Of a stretch of 64,000 bases of DNA, positions 34,955-43,682 are shown in pieces. The DNA lies in the NCBI GenBank assembly GCA_017451225.1, contig JAFSPZ010000028.1:1-64000 (forward strand), given 5' to 3'. Origin of the DNA: Muribaculaceae bacterium (GTDB taxonomy: Bacteria; Bacteroidota; Bacteroidia; Bacteroidales; Muribaculaceae). The position numbers were made by a program, and so were the translations under genes. Within the stretch, counting starts at the first letter, position 1. Each line of letters begins with the position of its first letter. Under the pieces are notes generated by a model that saw only the letters and a list, made by a program, of their open reading frames with translations, had not been told where the DNA came from and searched no databases.

Positions 34955-36946
34955 ATGAAATTTGACTTGAGTTCTCACATAAAGCTTGAACAGGTGTCGA
35001 AAAGATACTATAAACCTGAGAGCGAGGTTGAGCTGATTTCGCTCACGCGTTATGAGAAAGTTCCTACAATGGTTGTGGAAACGCCCATTGAGGGCGCCAT
35101 CTGGGCAGCACAGGAAATTGCCTCTACCATTGAAGAATGTGTGCGTGAGAAAGGCCGCTGCGTGATGGGGCTTGGCGCTGGACGTTGTGCTATGGACGTT
35201 TACAGTGAACTGGTGAAGATGTACTTTGCCGACAAGGTGAGTTTCAACAACGTCATCGTATTCAACATGACTGAGTTGGGGCTGGGTGTACCTATTGATG
35301 ATGGACAAAGCACGTTGAAGCGCCTTATGAATGGCTTTCTCAACAAGGTTGACATCGCACCCGAAAATATTCACACTTTTAGCACCCAAGCCACCAAGGA
35401 GAATGTGTTTAAGTTGTGCAAGGCCTATGAGACCGAGATTGACGAGTATGGCGGTCTTGACCTCGTGGTGTGCGAGCTTACAAAAAATGGCGGCTTGGCA
35501 TTTAACGAAGCTGGTTCTACTAGTATGTCTTCATGTCGACTAGTGTCGCTTACTGGGGAAATTCGCACTCGCATAGCCGACAGCTACCAGTGTGAGCAGT
35601 CTCCTAAGACGGCGGTGACACTTGGCGTTAGCAACATTCTCAATGCCCGCAAAGTTATAAGCGCAGCGTGGGGAGAAGGTAGCGCAAAGGCTGTGTTTAA
35701 CACTATTGAGGGAAATATTACCGACCAGTTTCCTGCCTCTTTCCTGCAGATGCATCACAACGTTCAGTTGGTGATAGACCTTGATGCAGCATCTTCCCTC
35801 ACTCGCATAAACTACCCCTGGAAGGTTACCTCTTGTGAATGGAATCGCACATTGCTGCGTCGTGCCCTCGTTTGGCTTAGCGAGCAAACTGGTAAACCCA
35901 TCCTCAAGCTGACAAATAAGGATTACAACGACTATGGCTTGAGTGAACTGGTTGCAGTTTATGGTTCGGGTTACAATGTGAATATTCAAATTTTTAACGA
36001 CATACAGCACACAATCACGGGTTGGCCAGGCGGTAAGCCTAATGCCGACGACACCTATCGTCCCGAACGTGCCGAGCCATATCCAAAGCGCGTGCTTGCT
36101 TTCAGTCCTCATCCCGATGATGTGATTCTTGCAATGGGAGGCACTTTGCGTCGACTTGTAGAGCAAGGCCATGAGGTGCATGTAGTGTTTGAGACTTCGG
36201 GTGATATTATGGTTAACGATGAGGACATGAAACGCTATGTCATGGTGTCTAAGCGTGTAGCCCTCAAAAATGGTTATTTCAACGAGCAGCAGCGCAGTGT
36301 GGTTGAGAAGATTGAGGCGAGCCTCGGTAGTAAGACTCCTGGCGACCCTGATATTGCTGAGGTGCGTTTCTGTAAGGGGGAAATCTTTGTGTGCGAAGGT
36401 ATCACAAGCTGCAACTATCTTGGCGTCAAGGAAGAAAATGTGCATGAATTGTCGCTGCCTTTCTATGTGGACTCTCCTTTTGGCAAGGGGCGCATAACCG
36501 AAGCCGATGTCTTGCCTATTAAAGAACTGATAGAGCGCATCCAACCTCACCAGATATTTTTTGCTGACGATCTTGGTGACCCTTATGGCACCCATGAACC
36601 ATCGGCTAATGTGGTGCTTGCTGCAATTGATGAACTCAAGGATGCTGAATTCATGCGTGATTGCCGTGTATGGATGTACCGAGGCCTGTGGGGCGACTGG
36701 GATATTGACCACATTGAGATGGCTGTTCCTATGAGCCCTGAGGAGTTCCAGTACAAGCGTGACGCTATCCTCAAGCACCAGTCGCAAGTGCATGACGCTC
36801 CTTTTATTGATCCTGAGGAGGAAGAGCTGAACTGGCAGCGCTCTCTTAAGCGAAACCAGGATACAGCAGCGCTTTACAGTAGGCTTGGACTTGCCAGCTA
36901 CGAAGCAATCGAGACATTTGTGCAATATAGCCAATTTAAAGATTGA
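34955..36946 (+). CDS. NagB-like domain fused to a PIG-L deacetylase-type domain
   Basis: This 663-residue fusion has an N-terminal half (about 30-300) of the NagB glucosamine-6-phosphate deaminase fold and a C-terminal half (about 375-640) of the PIG-L/LmbE deacetylase fold. The NagB half has lost key residues: E. coli NagB's FNMDE reads FNMTE (T106), and its NDGHIAFNE reads KNGGLAFNE (G180 in place of the catalytic His). The deacetylase half keeps the metal motif PHPDD (H386, D388, D389) and a DPYGTHEPS segment. Fused proteins of this type are annotated as NagB in Bacteroides. The likely chemistry is on amino-sugar compounds, with the deaminase activity doubtful. Confidence 0.82.
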   Translation: MKFDLSSHIKLEQVSKRYYKPESEVELISLTRYEKVPTMVVETPIEGAIWAAQEIASTIEECVREKGRCVMGLGAGRCAMDVYSELVKMYFADKVSFNNVIVFNMTELGLGVPIDDGQSTLKRLMNGFLNKVDIAPENIHTFSTQATKENVFKLCKAYETEIDEYGGLDLVVCELTKNGGLAFNEAGSTSMSSCRLVSLTGEIRTRIADSYQCEQSPKTAVTLGVSNILNARKVISAAWGEGSAKAVFNTIEGNITDQFPASFLQMHHNVQLVIDLDAASSLTRINYPWKVTSCEWNRTLLRRALVWLSEQTGKPILKLTNKDYNDYGLSELVAVYGSGYNVNIQIFNDIQHTITGWPGGKPNADDTYRPERAEPYPKRVLAFSPHPDDVILAMGGTLRRLVEQGHEVHVVFETSGDIMVNDEDMKRYVMVSKRVALKNGYFNEQQRSVVEKIEASLGSKTPGDPDIAEVRFCKGEIFVCEGITSCNYLGVKEENVHELSLPFYVDSPFGKGRITEADVLPIKELIERIQPHQIFFADDLGDPYGTHEPSANVVLAAIDELKDAEFMRDCRVWMYRGLWGDWDIDHIEMAVPMSPEEFQYKRDAILKHQSQVHDAPFIDPEEEELNWQRSLKRNQDTAALYSRLGLASYEAIETFVQYSQFKD

Positions 36947-36969
36947 TACATTTTGATAGAAATATAATG

Positions 36970-36996
36970 CGAGGGCAGCCACATGAGTTGCTCTCG
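36970..36996 (+). terminator. Intrinsic terminator after the NagB/PIG-L fusion
   Basis: A 10-bp stem with two G-T pairs (36970-36979 with 36987-36996) and a 7-base loop is followed by seven T at 36997-37003. It lies 23 bases after the stop codon. Confidence 0.88.
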
Positions 36997-37209
36997 TTTT
37001 TTTACTGTTTTGCAGAGCATTCATATTATGGCATGAAAATTGTTAATAACTTATTGCGGTTTTATTTTGTTGTTGAGTTAGTTTTGCTGTAACTTTACAC
37101 ACGATAAAGCACTGAATTTGGTCCTTGCTATTAGTGAGGATTATATAATTATCACGCTTATCTTTTTAATATTAAATAACTCAGCATTTTACATAAGCAC
37201 ACATCATAT

Positions 37210-40200
37210 ATGATTCCATTCGTTCACCTTCACGTCCACTCACAGTACTCTTTGCTCGATGGCCAGGCACCAGTTAAAGGCATTGTCGATAAGGCTATTG
37301 CCAACGGAATGCGTGGAGTTGCCCTCACCGACCATGGCAACATGTTCGGAATCAAAGAATTGCACGATTACGTCAATAAAAAGAATTCGGATGTAAACGC
37401 TGCTATTAAAGAGCTGAAAAAACAACTTGAGGAGGAAAAAGCCAATGAACCTGCTGATGCCACGAAACTTAACGAAATTACAGCTCAAATAAAGGAGCAA
37501 GAGTCAAAACTTTTTAAGCCCATCTTTGGTTGTGAGGCCTATGTCGCTAATACCGATATGCGCACCCACACCGATAAACGCGATATTGGTCGACATTTGA
37601 TTCTGCTTGCAAAGAATCTTAAGGGCTACCACAACCTCATCAAGATTGTTTCTAACGCATGGACCGATGGTTTTTATAGTCATCCTCGTACAGACCATAG
37701 AGAGCTTGAAGTTCATCATGAGGGAGTAATATGCTGCTCGGCTTGCCTTGGAGGCGAGATTCCACAATACATAATGAATGGCGACATTGATGGAGCACGC
37801 AAGACGATAGAATGGTACAAGAGTGTGTTTGGCGATGACTATTACCTTGAATTGCAACGTCACAAGGCAACAGTGCCAAACGCTAATCATGATACCTTCC
37901 AAAAGCAGCAAGAGGTTAATGCGGTGCTGCTGCAGTTGAGCAAGGAGTTGGGTGTAAAAGTGATATGCAGTAACGATTCTCATTTCCTCAATGAAGATGA
38001 TGCCGACGCTCACGAGCGCCTGGTGTTGCTATCTACTGGCAAACGCATGGGCGAGGCCAACACACTACTCTATACCAAGCAAGAGTGGTTCAAGACGCAA
38101 GAAGAAATGAACGAGCTATTTGCCGATGTGCCCGATGCGTTGCAGAACACTATGGAGATTCTCGATAAAGTTGAGATATATTCTATCGACCATAAGCCGA
38201 TTTTGCCCGATTTTCCGTTGCCTGACGGTTTTGATAACGAAGACGACTATCTGCGTTATTTGGTATATGAAGGTGCAAAGGAAAAATGGCCCGACATGGA
38301 CGATGAGCATCGAGAGCGACTCGACTTCGAACTTGAAACCATTAAGAAGATGGGCTTCCCTGGATATTTCTTGATTGTACAGGACTATATTAGGGTCGCA
38401 CCATCGCTGGGATGCGCCGTTGGTCCTGGACGTGGCTCTGCAGCTGGCTCAGCTGTTGCTTATTGTTTGGGCATTACCAAGATAGACCCCATTAAGTATG
38501 ACTTGCTTTTTGAGCGTTTCTTGAACCCTGACCGTATCTCATTGCCCGATATTGATGTGGACTTTGACGACGACGGACGCGCAGCTGTGCTTAAATACGT
38601 TACCGAGAAATATGGTTCCGAAAAAGTTGCACACATTATCACTTACGGAACTATGGCTGCCAAAATGGCAATAAAAGATGTGGCACGTGTGCATGACTTA
38701 CCCATCCCCGAGAGCAACCGACTTGCAAACTTCATTCCCTCTCGTCCAAACGATATGCCCGAGGACGAGAAAGGAAAGAACTATAAAATTACTATAAAGA
38801 ACTGCCTAAAGTGTTTCCCCGACTTTAGGGCCGAACTCGACAACCCCAATCACGTTATAGGTGACACTATCAAGTTTGCCGAGAAACTTGAGGGCAACGT
38901 TCGTGGCACTGGTGTGCATGCCTGTGGTGTGATTATTGGTCGTGACGATATCACCGACTGGGTACCTGTTAGCACCGCTGTAGATAAGGAAGACAAGGAT
39001 GGTGCACGCATAGTTGTGACCCAATATGAGGGCAGTGTGATTGAGGAAACGGGTCTTATCAAAATGGATTTTTTGGGACTGAAAACTCTTTCAATCATTA
39101 AAGATGCCCTTGCCAACATTAAGCAGACTCACGGCATTGACATTGATATAGAGAAGATACCTATCGACGACAAGAAGACCTATCAACTCTATTGCGAGGG
39201 AAAGACCACTGGCACCTTTCAGTTTGAGTCGGCTGGAATGCAAAAGTACCTCATTGAGCTTCAACCCAGCACATTTGAGGACCTGATTGCGATGAATGCC
39301 CTTTATCGTCCAGGCCCTATGGCTTATATCCCTCAGTTCATTGCGCGCAAGCATGGCCGTGATCCCATCACTTACGACTTCCCTGAAATGGAGAAGTACT
39401 TGAAAGACACCTACGGAATCACCGTCTATCAAGAGCAAGTCATGCTACTGTCGCGATTGCTGGCAGGGTTCACTCGTGGCGAGAGCGACGTGCTGCGCAA
39501 GGCTATGGGTAAGAAACAGAAGGATAAGCTAGATAAGCTCAAACCCAAGTTCATCAAGGGAGGCGAGGAACGAGGTCATGACACCAAGACTCTCGAGAAG
39601 ATTTGGAGTGACTGGGAAGCTTTTGCATCCTATGCGTTCAACAAGAGTCATGCCACTTGCTATAGCTGGATTGCATACCAAACTGCTTATCTCAAAGCTA
39701 ATTATCCCAGCGAATATATGGCGGCAGTGCTCAGCCGTTCGGGCGATGTCGAGAAGATGACAAAATTCATGGACGAGTGCAAGGCTATCGGAGTTAAGGT
39801 TATGGGACCTGATATCAACGAAAGCTTCAAGTCGTTCAGTGCCAACAAAGAGGGTGTTATACGTTTTGGCCTGAATGGTATCAAAGGCTTTGGCTCCAAC
39901 TCGGTGGATGCTATCATCACTGAGCGCGAGAAGAATGGCCCGTTCAAGGACATTTATGATGTTGTTGAGCGTGTTAACCTTTCGGCATGCAACCGTCGTG
40001 CAATCGAGTCGCTAGCTCTTTCGGGGGCTTTCGACAGCTTTGGCGTGGCACGCGAGGCTTTCTTCGAGAAAAACAGTAAGGGCGAGGACTTCAGCGAGGT
40101 GCTTGTGAGATATGGACAGCAATACCAGGTTGACAAGAATAGTCAGGCAAACTCTCTCTTTGGTGACATGATGGATTCTTTCACTTCCAAGCCTCCCATC

Positions 40201-40863
40201 CCCAAAGCTGAGGCATGGCCCACTATTGAGCGACTGTCGCGTGAGCGTGACCTGGTGGGCATCTACCTGTCGGCACATCCACTGGATCCATTCTATATGG
40301 AGCTAAAGTTTGGTTGTAATGCAACATTGAAGGATTTCGTCGAGCAAGGTAGCAACCGAGTGGGCTATGAGTATGTGGTTGGTGGTGTTGTTACCGACTA
40401 CACCGAGCGCCCGTCCAAGCGAGGCAATAATTTCGGCATTCTCAAGGTTGAAGACAAGACTGGAAGTGCCGAGTTCATGCTTTTTGACAAAGTGTTTGCC
40501 AATTATCGCAACTACTGTATTCCAGGAACAGCAATTGCAATACGCTGCTCTTATGTCAAGAACCGCTATAATGACATGGTAAAGCAGCAAATTAACTCAA
40601 TTGCCTTCTTGAAAGATTTGAAAGGCAAGATGGTCAAGTCTATCATTATCAACCTCAATGAGAAGCAACTCCAACTTGCTTCCATCATCAAGGAACAGCT
40701 TGGTCAGGAGGGTGATATGAAATGTGAATTGTTCTTCCGCATTCATGACTTGGCATCTAATCGCTATGTCGACATGCGATCCAGCCACCGCATTCCACTC
40801 TCTGTCAAGTTCCTTGAGCAACTTGATGAGATGGGCGTGAAATATAGTGTTATAAACGAATAA
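37210..40863 (+). CDS. dnaE: DNA polymerase III alpha subunit
   Basis: This 1217-residue replicative polymerase catalyses chain elongation. The PHP domain opens with FVHLHVHSQYSLLDG and ALTDHGNMFG. A charged coiled-coil insert of about 45 residues (DVNAAIKELKKQLEEEK ... ITAQIKEQESK) interrupts it near residues 57-100. The catalytic carboxylates are in PDIDVDFDDDGR (D447, D449). GPGRGSAAGSAV, the helix-hairpin-helix region (SRSGDVEKM, RFGLNGIKGFGSN) and an OB fold near 1060-1130 follow. No proofreading domain is present, as normal for DnaE. The ATG at 37210 follows a 210-base leader region without a gene. Confidence 0.96.
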   Translation: MIPFVHLHVHSQYSLLDGQAPVKGIVDKAIANGMRGVALTDHGNMFGIKELHDYVNKKNSDVNAAIKELKKQLEEEKANEPADATKLNEITAQIKEQESKLFKPIFGCEAYVANTDMRTHTDKRDIGRHLILLAKNLKGYHNLIKIVSNAWTDGFYSHPRTDHRELEVHHEGVICCSACLGGEIPQYIMNGDIDGARKTIEWYKSVFGDDYYLELQRHKATVPNANHDTFQKQQEVNAVLLQLSKELGVKVICSNDSHFLNEDDADAHERLVLLSTGKRMGEANTLLYTKQEWFKTQEEMNELFADVPDALQNTMEILDKVEIYSIDHKPILPDFPLPDGFDNEDDYLRYLVYEGAKEKWPDMDDEHRERLDFELETIKKMGFPGYFLIVQDYIRVAPSLGCAVGPGRGSAAGSAVAYCLGITKIDPIKYDLLFERFLNPDRISLPDIDVDFDDDGRAAVLKYVTEKYGSEKVAHIITYGTMAAKMAIKDVARVHDLPIPESNRLANFIPSRPNDMPEDEKGKNYKITIKNCLKCFPDFRAELDNPNHVIGDTIKFAEKLEGNVRGTGVHACGVIIGRDDITDWVPVSTAVDKEDKDGARIVVTQYEGSVIEETGLIKMDFLGLKTLSIIKDALANIKQTHGIDIDIEKIPIDDKKTYQLYCEGKTTGTFQFESAGMQKYLIELQPSTFEDLIAMNALYRPGPMAYIPQFIARKHGRDPITYDFPEMEKYLKDTYGITVYQEQVMLLSRLLAGFTRGESDVLRKAMGKKQKDKLDKLKPKFIKGGEERGHDTKTLEKIWSDWEAFASYAFNKSHATCYSWIAYQTAYLKANYPSEYMAAVLSRSGDVEKMTKFMDECKAIGVKVMGPDINESFKSFSANKEGVIRFGLNGIKGFGSNSVDAIITEREKNGPFKDIYDVVERVNLSACNRRAIESLALSGAFDSFGVAREAFFEKNSKGEDFSEVLVRYGQQYQVDKNSQANSLFGDMMDSFTSKPPIPKAEAWPTIERLSRERDLVGIYLSAHPLDPFYMELKFGCNATLKDFVEQGSNRVGYEYVVGGVVTDYTERPSKRGNNFGILKVEDKTGSAEFMLFDKVFANYRNYCIPGTAIAIRCSYVKNRYNDMVKQQINSIAFLKDLKGKMVKSIIINLNEKQLQLASIIKEQLGQEGDMKCELFFRIHDLASNRYVDMRSSHRIPLSVKFLEQLDEMGVKYSVINE

Positions 40864-40888
40864 TATTAATCAATAAATTTTACAAATT

Positions 40889-41203
40889 ATGGCAAAAGTA
40901 TTTACCGACCAAAACATTAATGAGGTAATTCAATCAGGAAAACCTGTAGTTGTTGACTTCTGGGCCGAGTGGTGCGGACCATGCAAGGCAGTGTCTCCCA
41001 TTGTTGACGAGCTGGCTCAGGAATTTGAGGGAAAAGTGGAAATAGGAAAGTATGACGTTGACGAAGGCGGAGATTTCATGGCTGAATATGGCATCCGCAA
41101 CATTCCTACCATCCTCTTCTTCAAGGACGGAGAGCTCAAAGACCGCAATGTGGGTTCTATTGCCAAAGATGCCCTCAAGGCCAAAGTCGAGGCCTTGCTT
41201 TGA
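40889..41203 (+). CDS. trxA: Thioredoxin
   Basis: This 104-residue redox protein reduces disulfides in the cytoplasm. The active site WCGPC is at residues 28-32 within VVDFWAEWCGPCK; the cis-Pro region NIPTILFF is also normal. It follows dnaE by 25 bases and may share its transcript before the terminator at 41232. Confidence 0.95.
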   Translation: MAKVFTDQNINEVIQSGKPVVVDFWAEWCGPCKAVSPIVDELAQEFEGKVEIGKYDVDEGGDFMAEYGIRNIPTILFFKDGELKDRNVGSIAKDALKAKVEALL

Positions 41204-41231
41204 TTTAAGAATTACTTTTTCAACCAACCTT

Positions 41232-41269
41232 AATGCAGCAAAAGTGGCTATCCTCCCTCTTGCTGCATT
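41232..41269 (+). terminator. Intrinsic terminator after trxA
   Basis: A perfect 10-bp stem (AATGCAGCAA 41232-41241 with 41260-41269) is followed by a T run to 41273. The 18-base loop is long. It lies 28 bases after the trxA stop, between two converging genes. Confidence 0.85.
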
Positions 41270-41280
41270 TTTGTTTAATA

Positions 41281-43185
41281 TCACTTCACAACGATTTTCT
41301 TGCCGTGATGGATGTAAATGCCGGGCGACGATGGATGGAACTGAAATCGATGACCCATTAGATCATAATAATTGCTATCGGTTGGTTTTTTAGGGCTATT
41401 AATCGACGAGATACTTGAGTAGTCGCTGGTATGGACATCATAGGCAGCATAGCCGTTGCCCATGGTATATTCATAGACAATCACGCACTTGCTTTCAACT
41501 GGCACCACTCGAAAGAATGAGCCTACCGATGGGTTTGCGGCATAGCCTCCTGTTCCCATTGCCGGCACAGTGGCAACTGCAGCGGCATTGGCGCTCATAT
41601 CGCGAATGGTGAAGCCGCCGTTGTAGTTACTGCCGCTGGTGTATAGAAACATCTCATGTCCGTCAAGTACAAAATAGGCTCCGCCCACCGAGGAGTTGCT
41701 GTTTGGGGGTGTGGTGTTGAGCGAGCCTGTAATATACTTGCCCTTATCTCCGTCTTTATAAAGGTTATATCCTTGATTGCGCACCTGATAAATAAAGTGA
41801 TAGGGGTCGGAGTCAATAGGGTAAATCACGCCTGCTGTCGAACTTGGGAACGATACTGGTTCAGTTAGCTCTGTACCCTGGAATTCTCCATTGACAATAT
41901 TCACGAGAGTGACATAGTAGAGGCCATTTTGATAATGATAAACATAGCCTCCTTCCTCACTCATTACATCGCCTGTGGCGCTGATGAAGTTGGTTTGGCC
42001 TGGCTCGTCAAGCACAATCTCTATCTCAATAGGTGTTGCAGTAATATCTCCATCGGGGTAGATAACTAGAAAACATGGATTGCTGGTAATGCCGTCGTTT
42101 CGTTGTATTAAGTTGCCAGCAGAGTCGAAGCAAATACCATGGCTGCTGGTGCCAGGAGCCTCGCTAAGGGTTCCGTCGGGCTTGAGAATGACGAGAGTGC
42201 TTGTGGTGTAGTTATTGGTATAGAAAACTCCATCTTTACTGATTGCGGCTTGTTGGGCCGATTTGAAGGGCGATCCGTCGGCCTCAAGCCCTGAGGGAAA
42301 ATTTACGGGCAAGTTTCCTTTCTCCCTTGTATAGGAAAAGATAGTGTCAACCACAACCTCGAGTGGTTCTTGTGGCTCTACTATCGAGTTCCAGTCAATA
42401 TCTTCAAGCTCTGGCATCTCGCTGGGCATGAGGTAGTCACAGGTTATCATAACGACGCCCATTTCGCCATAAAGTTTATAGTTTGCAAGAGAGTTGACAG
42501 TCCATACTGCTACGTCAAGGCCCTTGTCGTGGAACTTCTTTACGGTGTACTTATCCAGGCATCCAGCTTGAATACTTGGCATCAGACCCCATTGTACAAT
42601 CCAGTCAAAGTGTGTCGCCCAGTTGCTGTTGCATAGGAATTGGCACTTGAGGGCGGGGAAGTTTGTGCGCACATACTCCAGCGAGTTGCGCATCGACGTG
42701 AGGATTATGGCCTTGTCGGTAAGTCCTTTCTCCTCGATAAGCGCTGCCAGCCCTGGGAAGTTGCTCATGTCGTTGTTGTTGATGCCGGTGGTCCATTTGA
42801 GCTCTACCACTGGTGTCACATTTTTCTCGACGCAGATGTCTAGATACTCGGCAACGGTGCAAATGTGCCCTGTATAGGTCACTCCGCCTCGAGTTTGAGT
42901 GTAGGTCTCAGCTTGGAGTTCTGCTAGTGTTGCATTGGCGACGGTGAGGTTTCCGCCCACAGCATTGGTGGTCTCGTCGTGGCTAATCACATAATAGCCG
43001 TCGGCAGTGACGCGAACATCACACTCCAGACCCTGATAGCCATAATGGTCAACTCCATTAGTGTAGGCTTCAACAGTGTTCATCACGCCCATGTAGCTGC
43101 CTCGATGCCCAATAAAGGTAGGTTTCCATGCCCAAGCACTAATCGCGCAGAATACTGCAACAAGTAAGGTGAAAACTTTTTTCAT
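41281..43185 (-). CDS. Secreted GDPD-family phosphodiesterase with a C-terminal beta domain and T9SS-like tail
   Basis: This 634-residue protein has a signal peptide ending near residue 19 (ISAWAW). Residues about 20-265 are a glycerophosphodiester phosphodiesterase TIM barrel with FIGHRG, GLECDVRVTADGYYVISHDE and VVELKW motifs carrying the His and Glu metal ligands. Residues about 285-600 are an unrecognised beta-rich region with repeated FDSAGNLIQ-, DGTLSE- and GGYVYHYQNGLYYV-like units, perhaps a propeller. The last 30 residues (YYDLMGHRFQF ... GIYIHHGKKIVVK) are a type IX secretion tail. It should hydrolyse glycerophosphodiesters outside the cell, releasing glycerol phosphate. It diverges from the copper operon. 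Confidence 0.87.
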   Translation of the reverse strand: MKKVFTLLVAVFCAISAWAWKPTFIGHRGSYMGVMNTVEAYTNGVDHYGYQGLECDVRVTADGYYVISHDETTNAVGGNLTVANATLAELQAETYTQTRGGVTYTGHICTVAEYLDICVEKNVTPVVELKWTTGINNNDMSNFPGLAALIEEKGLTDKAIILTSMRNSLEYVRTNFPALKCQFLCNSNWATHFDWIVQWGLMPSIQAGCLDKYTVKKFHDKGLDVAVWTVNSLANYKLYGEMGVVMITCDYLMPSEMPELEDIDWNSIVEPQEPLEVVVDTIFSYTREKGNLPVNFPSGLEADGSPFKSAQQAAISKDGVFYTNNYTTSTLVILKPDGTLSEAPGTSSHGICFDSAGNLIQRNDGITSNPCFLVIYPDGDITATPIEIEIVLDEPGQTNFISATGDVMSEEGGYVYHYQNGLYYVTLVNIVNGEFQGTELTEPVSFPSSTAGVIYPIDSDPYHFIYQVRNQGYNLYKDGDKGKYITGSLNTTPPNSNSSVGGAYFVLDGHEMFLYTSGSNYNGGFTIRDMSANAAAVATVPAMGTGGYAANPSVGSFFRVVPVESKCVIVYEYTMGNGYAAYDVHTSDYSSISSINSPKKPTDSNYYDLMGHRFQFHPSSPGIYIHHGKKIVVK

Positions 43186-43393
43186 AATATCACAAGTTTT
43201 ATAATAAGTTTCGCAAGTTACTGAAATAATTAATTATATGCAAGGTTATTTTGTTTTTATTTGAAAAAAACATTTCAAAACTAGCAGAACAAATTTCTCT
43301 AAATATCAGCATATTAAAATTAAAAAAGGCAATCTAACTTTAAAAGAGACTATCCAAATAATGCATCTCACATTAGTAATCTTGTTTGTCCCC

Positions 43394-43409
43394 TAAAGTG
43401 TATTTTGGG
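43394..43409. promoter_or_regulatory. Imperfect palindrome upstream of the copper promoter
   Basis: CCCTAAA ... TTTTGGG arms lie directly upstream of the -33 box at 43411. The arrangement could bind a copper regulator, but the arms are imperfect and no regulator gene is adjacent, so this is a weak call. Confidence 0.25.
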
Positions 43410-43410
43410 A

Positions 43411-43442
43411 TTTGCCTAATTGGTCAAAAATGCTTAATTTTG
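43411..43442 (+). promoter_or_regulatory. Promoter of the copper operon
   Basis: TTTG (43411-43414), 20 bases, then TAATTTTG (43435-43442) match the Bacteroidetes consensus. The start point would be near 43449 and the leader about 20 bases. Confidence 0.78.
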
Positions 43443-43469
43443 TAGCTAAATTTAAAAAACTTAATTGGT

Positions 43470-43682
43470 ATGATAAAGAAAACATTCGGTGTAACAGGCA
43501 TGAAATGTGTTAACTGCAAAGCCCGTGTTGAGGGCGCACTTAAGGAGTTGCCAGGTGTTGACGAGGCAATTGCTAATCTTGAGGAGGGAAATGTGACCGT
43601 CGATTACAACGAAGCACAGGTGACTCCACAGGCAATGAAGGATGCCGTTGACGACCTTGGACGCTTTGAGATGACACTATAA
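43470..43682 (+). CDS. CopZ-like HMA metallochaperone
   Basis: This 70-residue protein is one HMA domain with the metal-binding CVNC pair in the GMKCVNCKARVEGAL block. It should bind cytoplasmic Cu(I) and hand it to the pump. The stop codon overlaps the ATG of the ATPase by one base (TAATG), a strong sign of translational coupling. The domain resembles the HMA domain at the pump's own N-terminus. Confidence 0.9.
   Translation: MIKKTFGVTGMKCVNCKARVEGALKELPGVDEAIANLEEGNVTVDYNEAQVTPQAMKDAVDDLGRFEMTL

Noticed and set aside
35540..37024. 494-residue open frame on the minus strand opposite the NagB/PIG-L fusion
   Set aside because: The + strand protein has clear domains throughout. The opposite frame has no recognisable motif, is rich in His, Cys and Ile and fits a codon-bias shadow.
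43394..43409. CueR-type operator at the copper promoter
   Set aside because: MerR-family sites lie between the two promoter boxes; this repeat is upstream of both and imperfect, so only a weak entry was kept.
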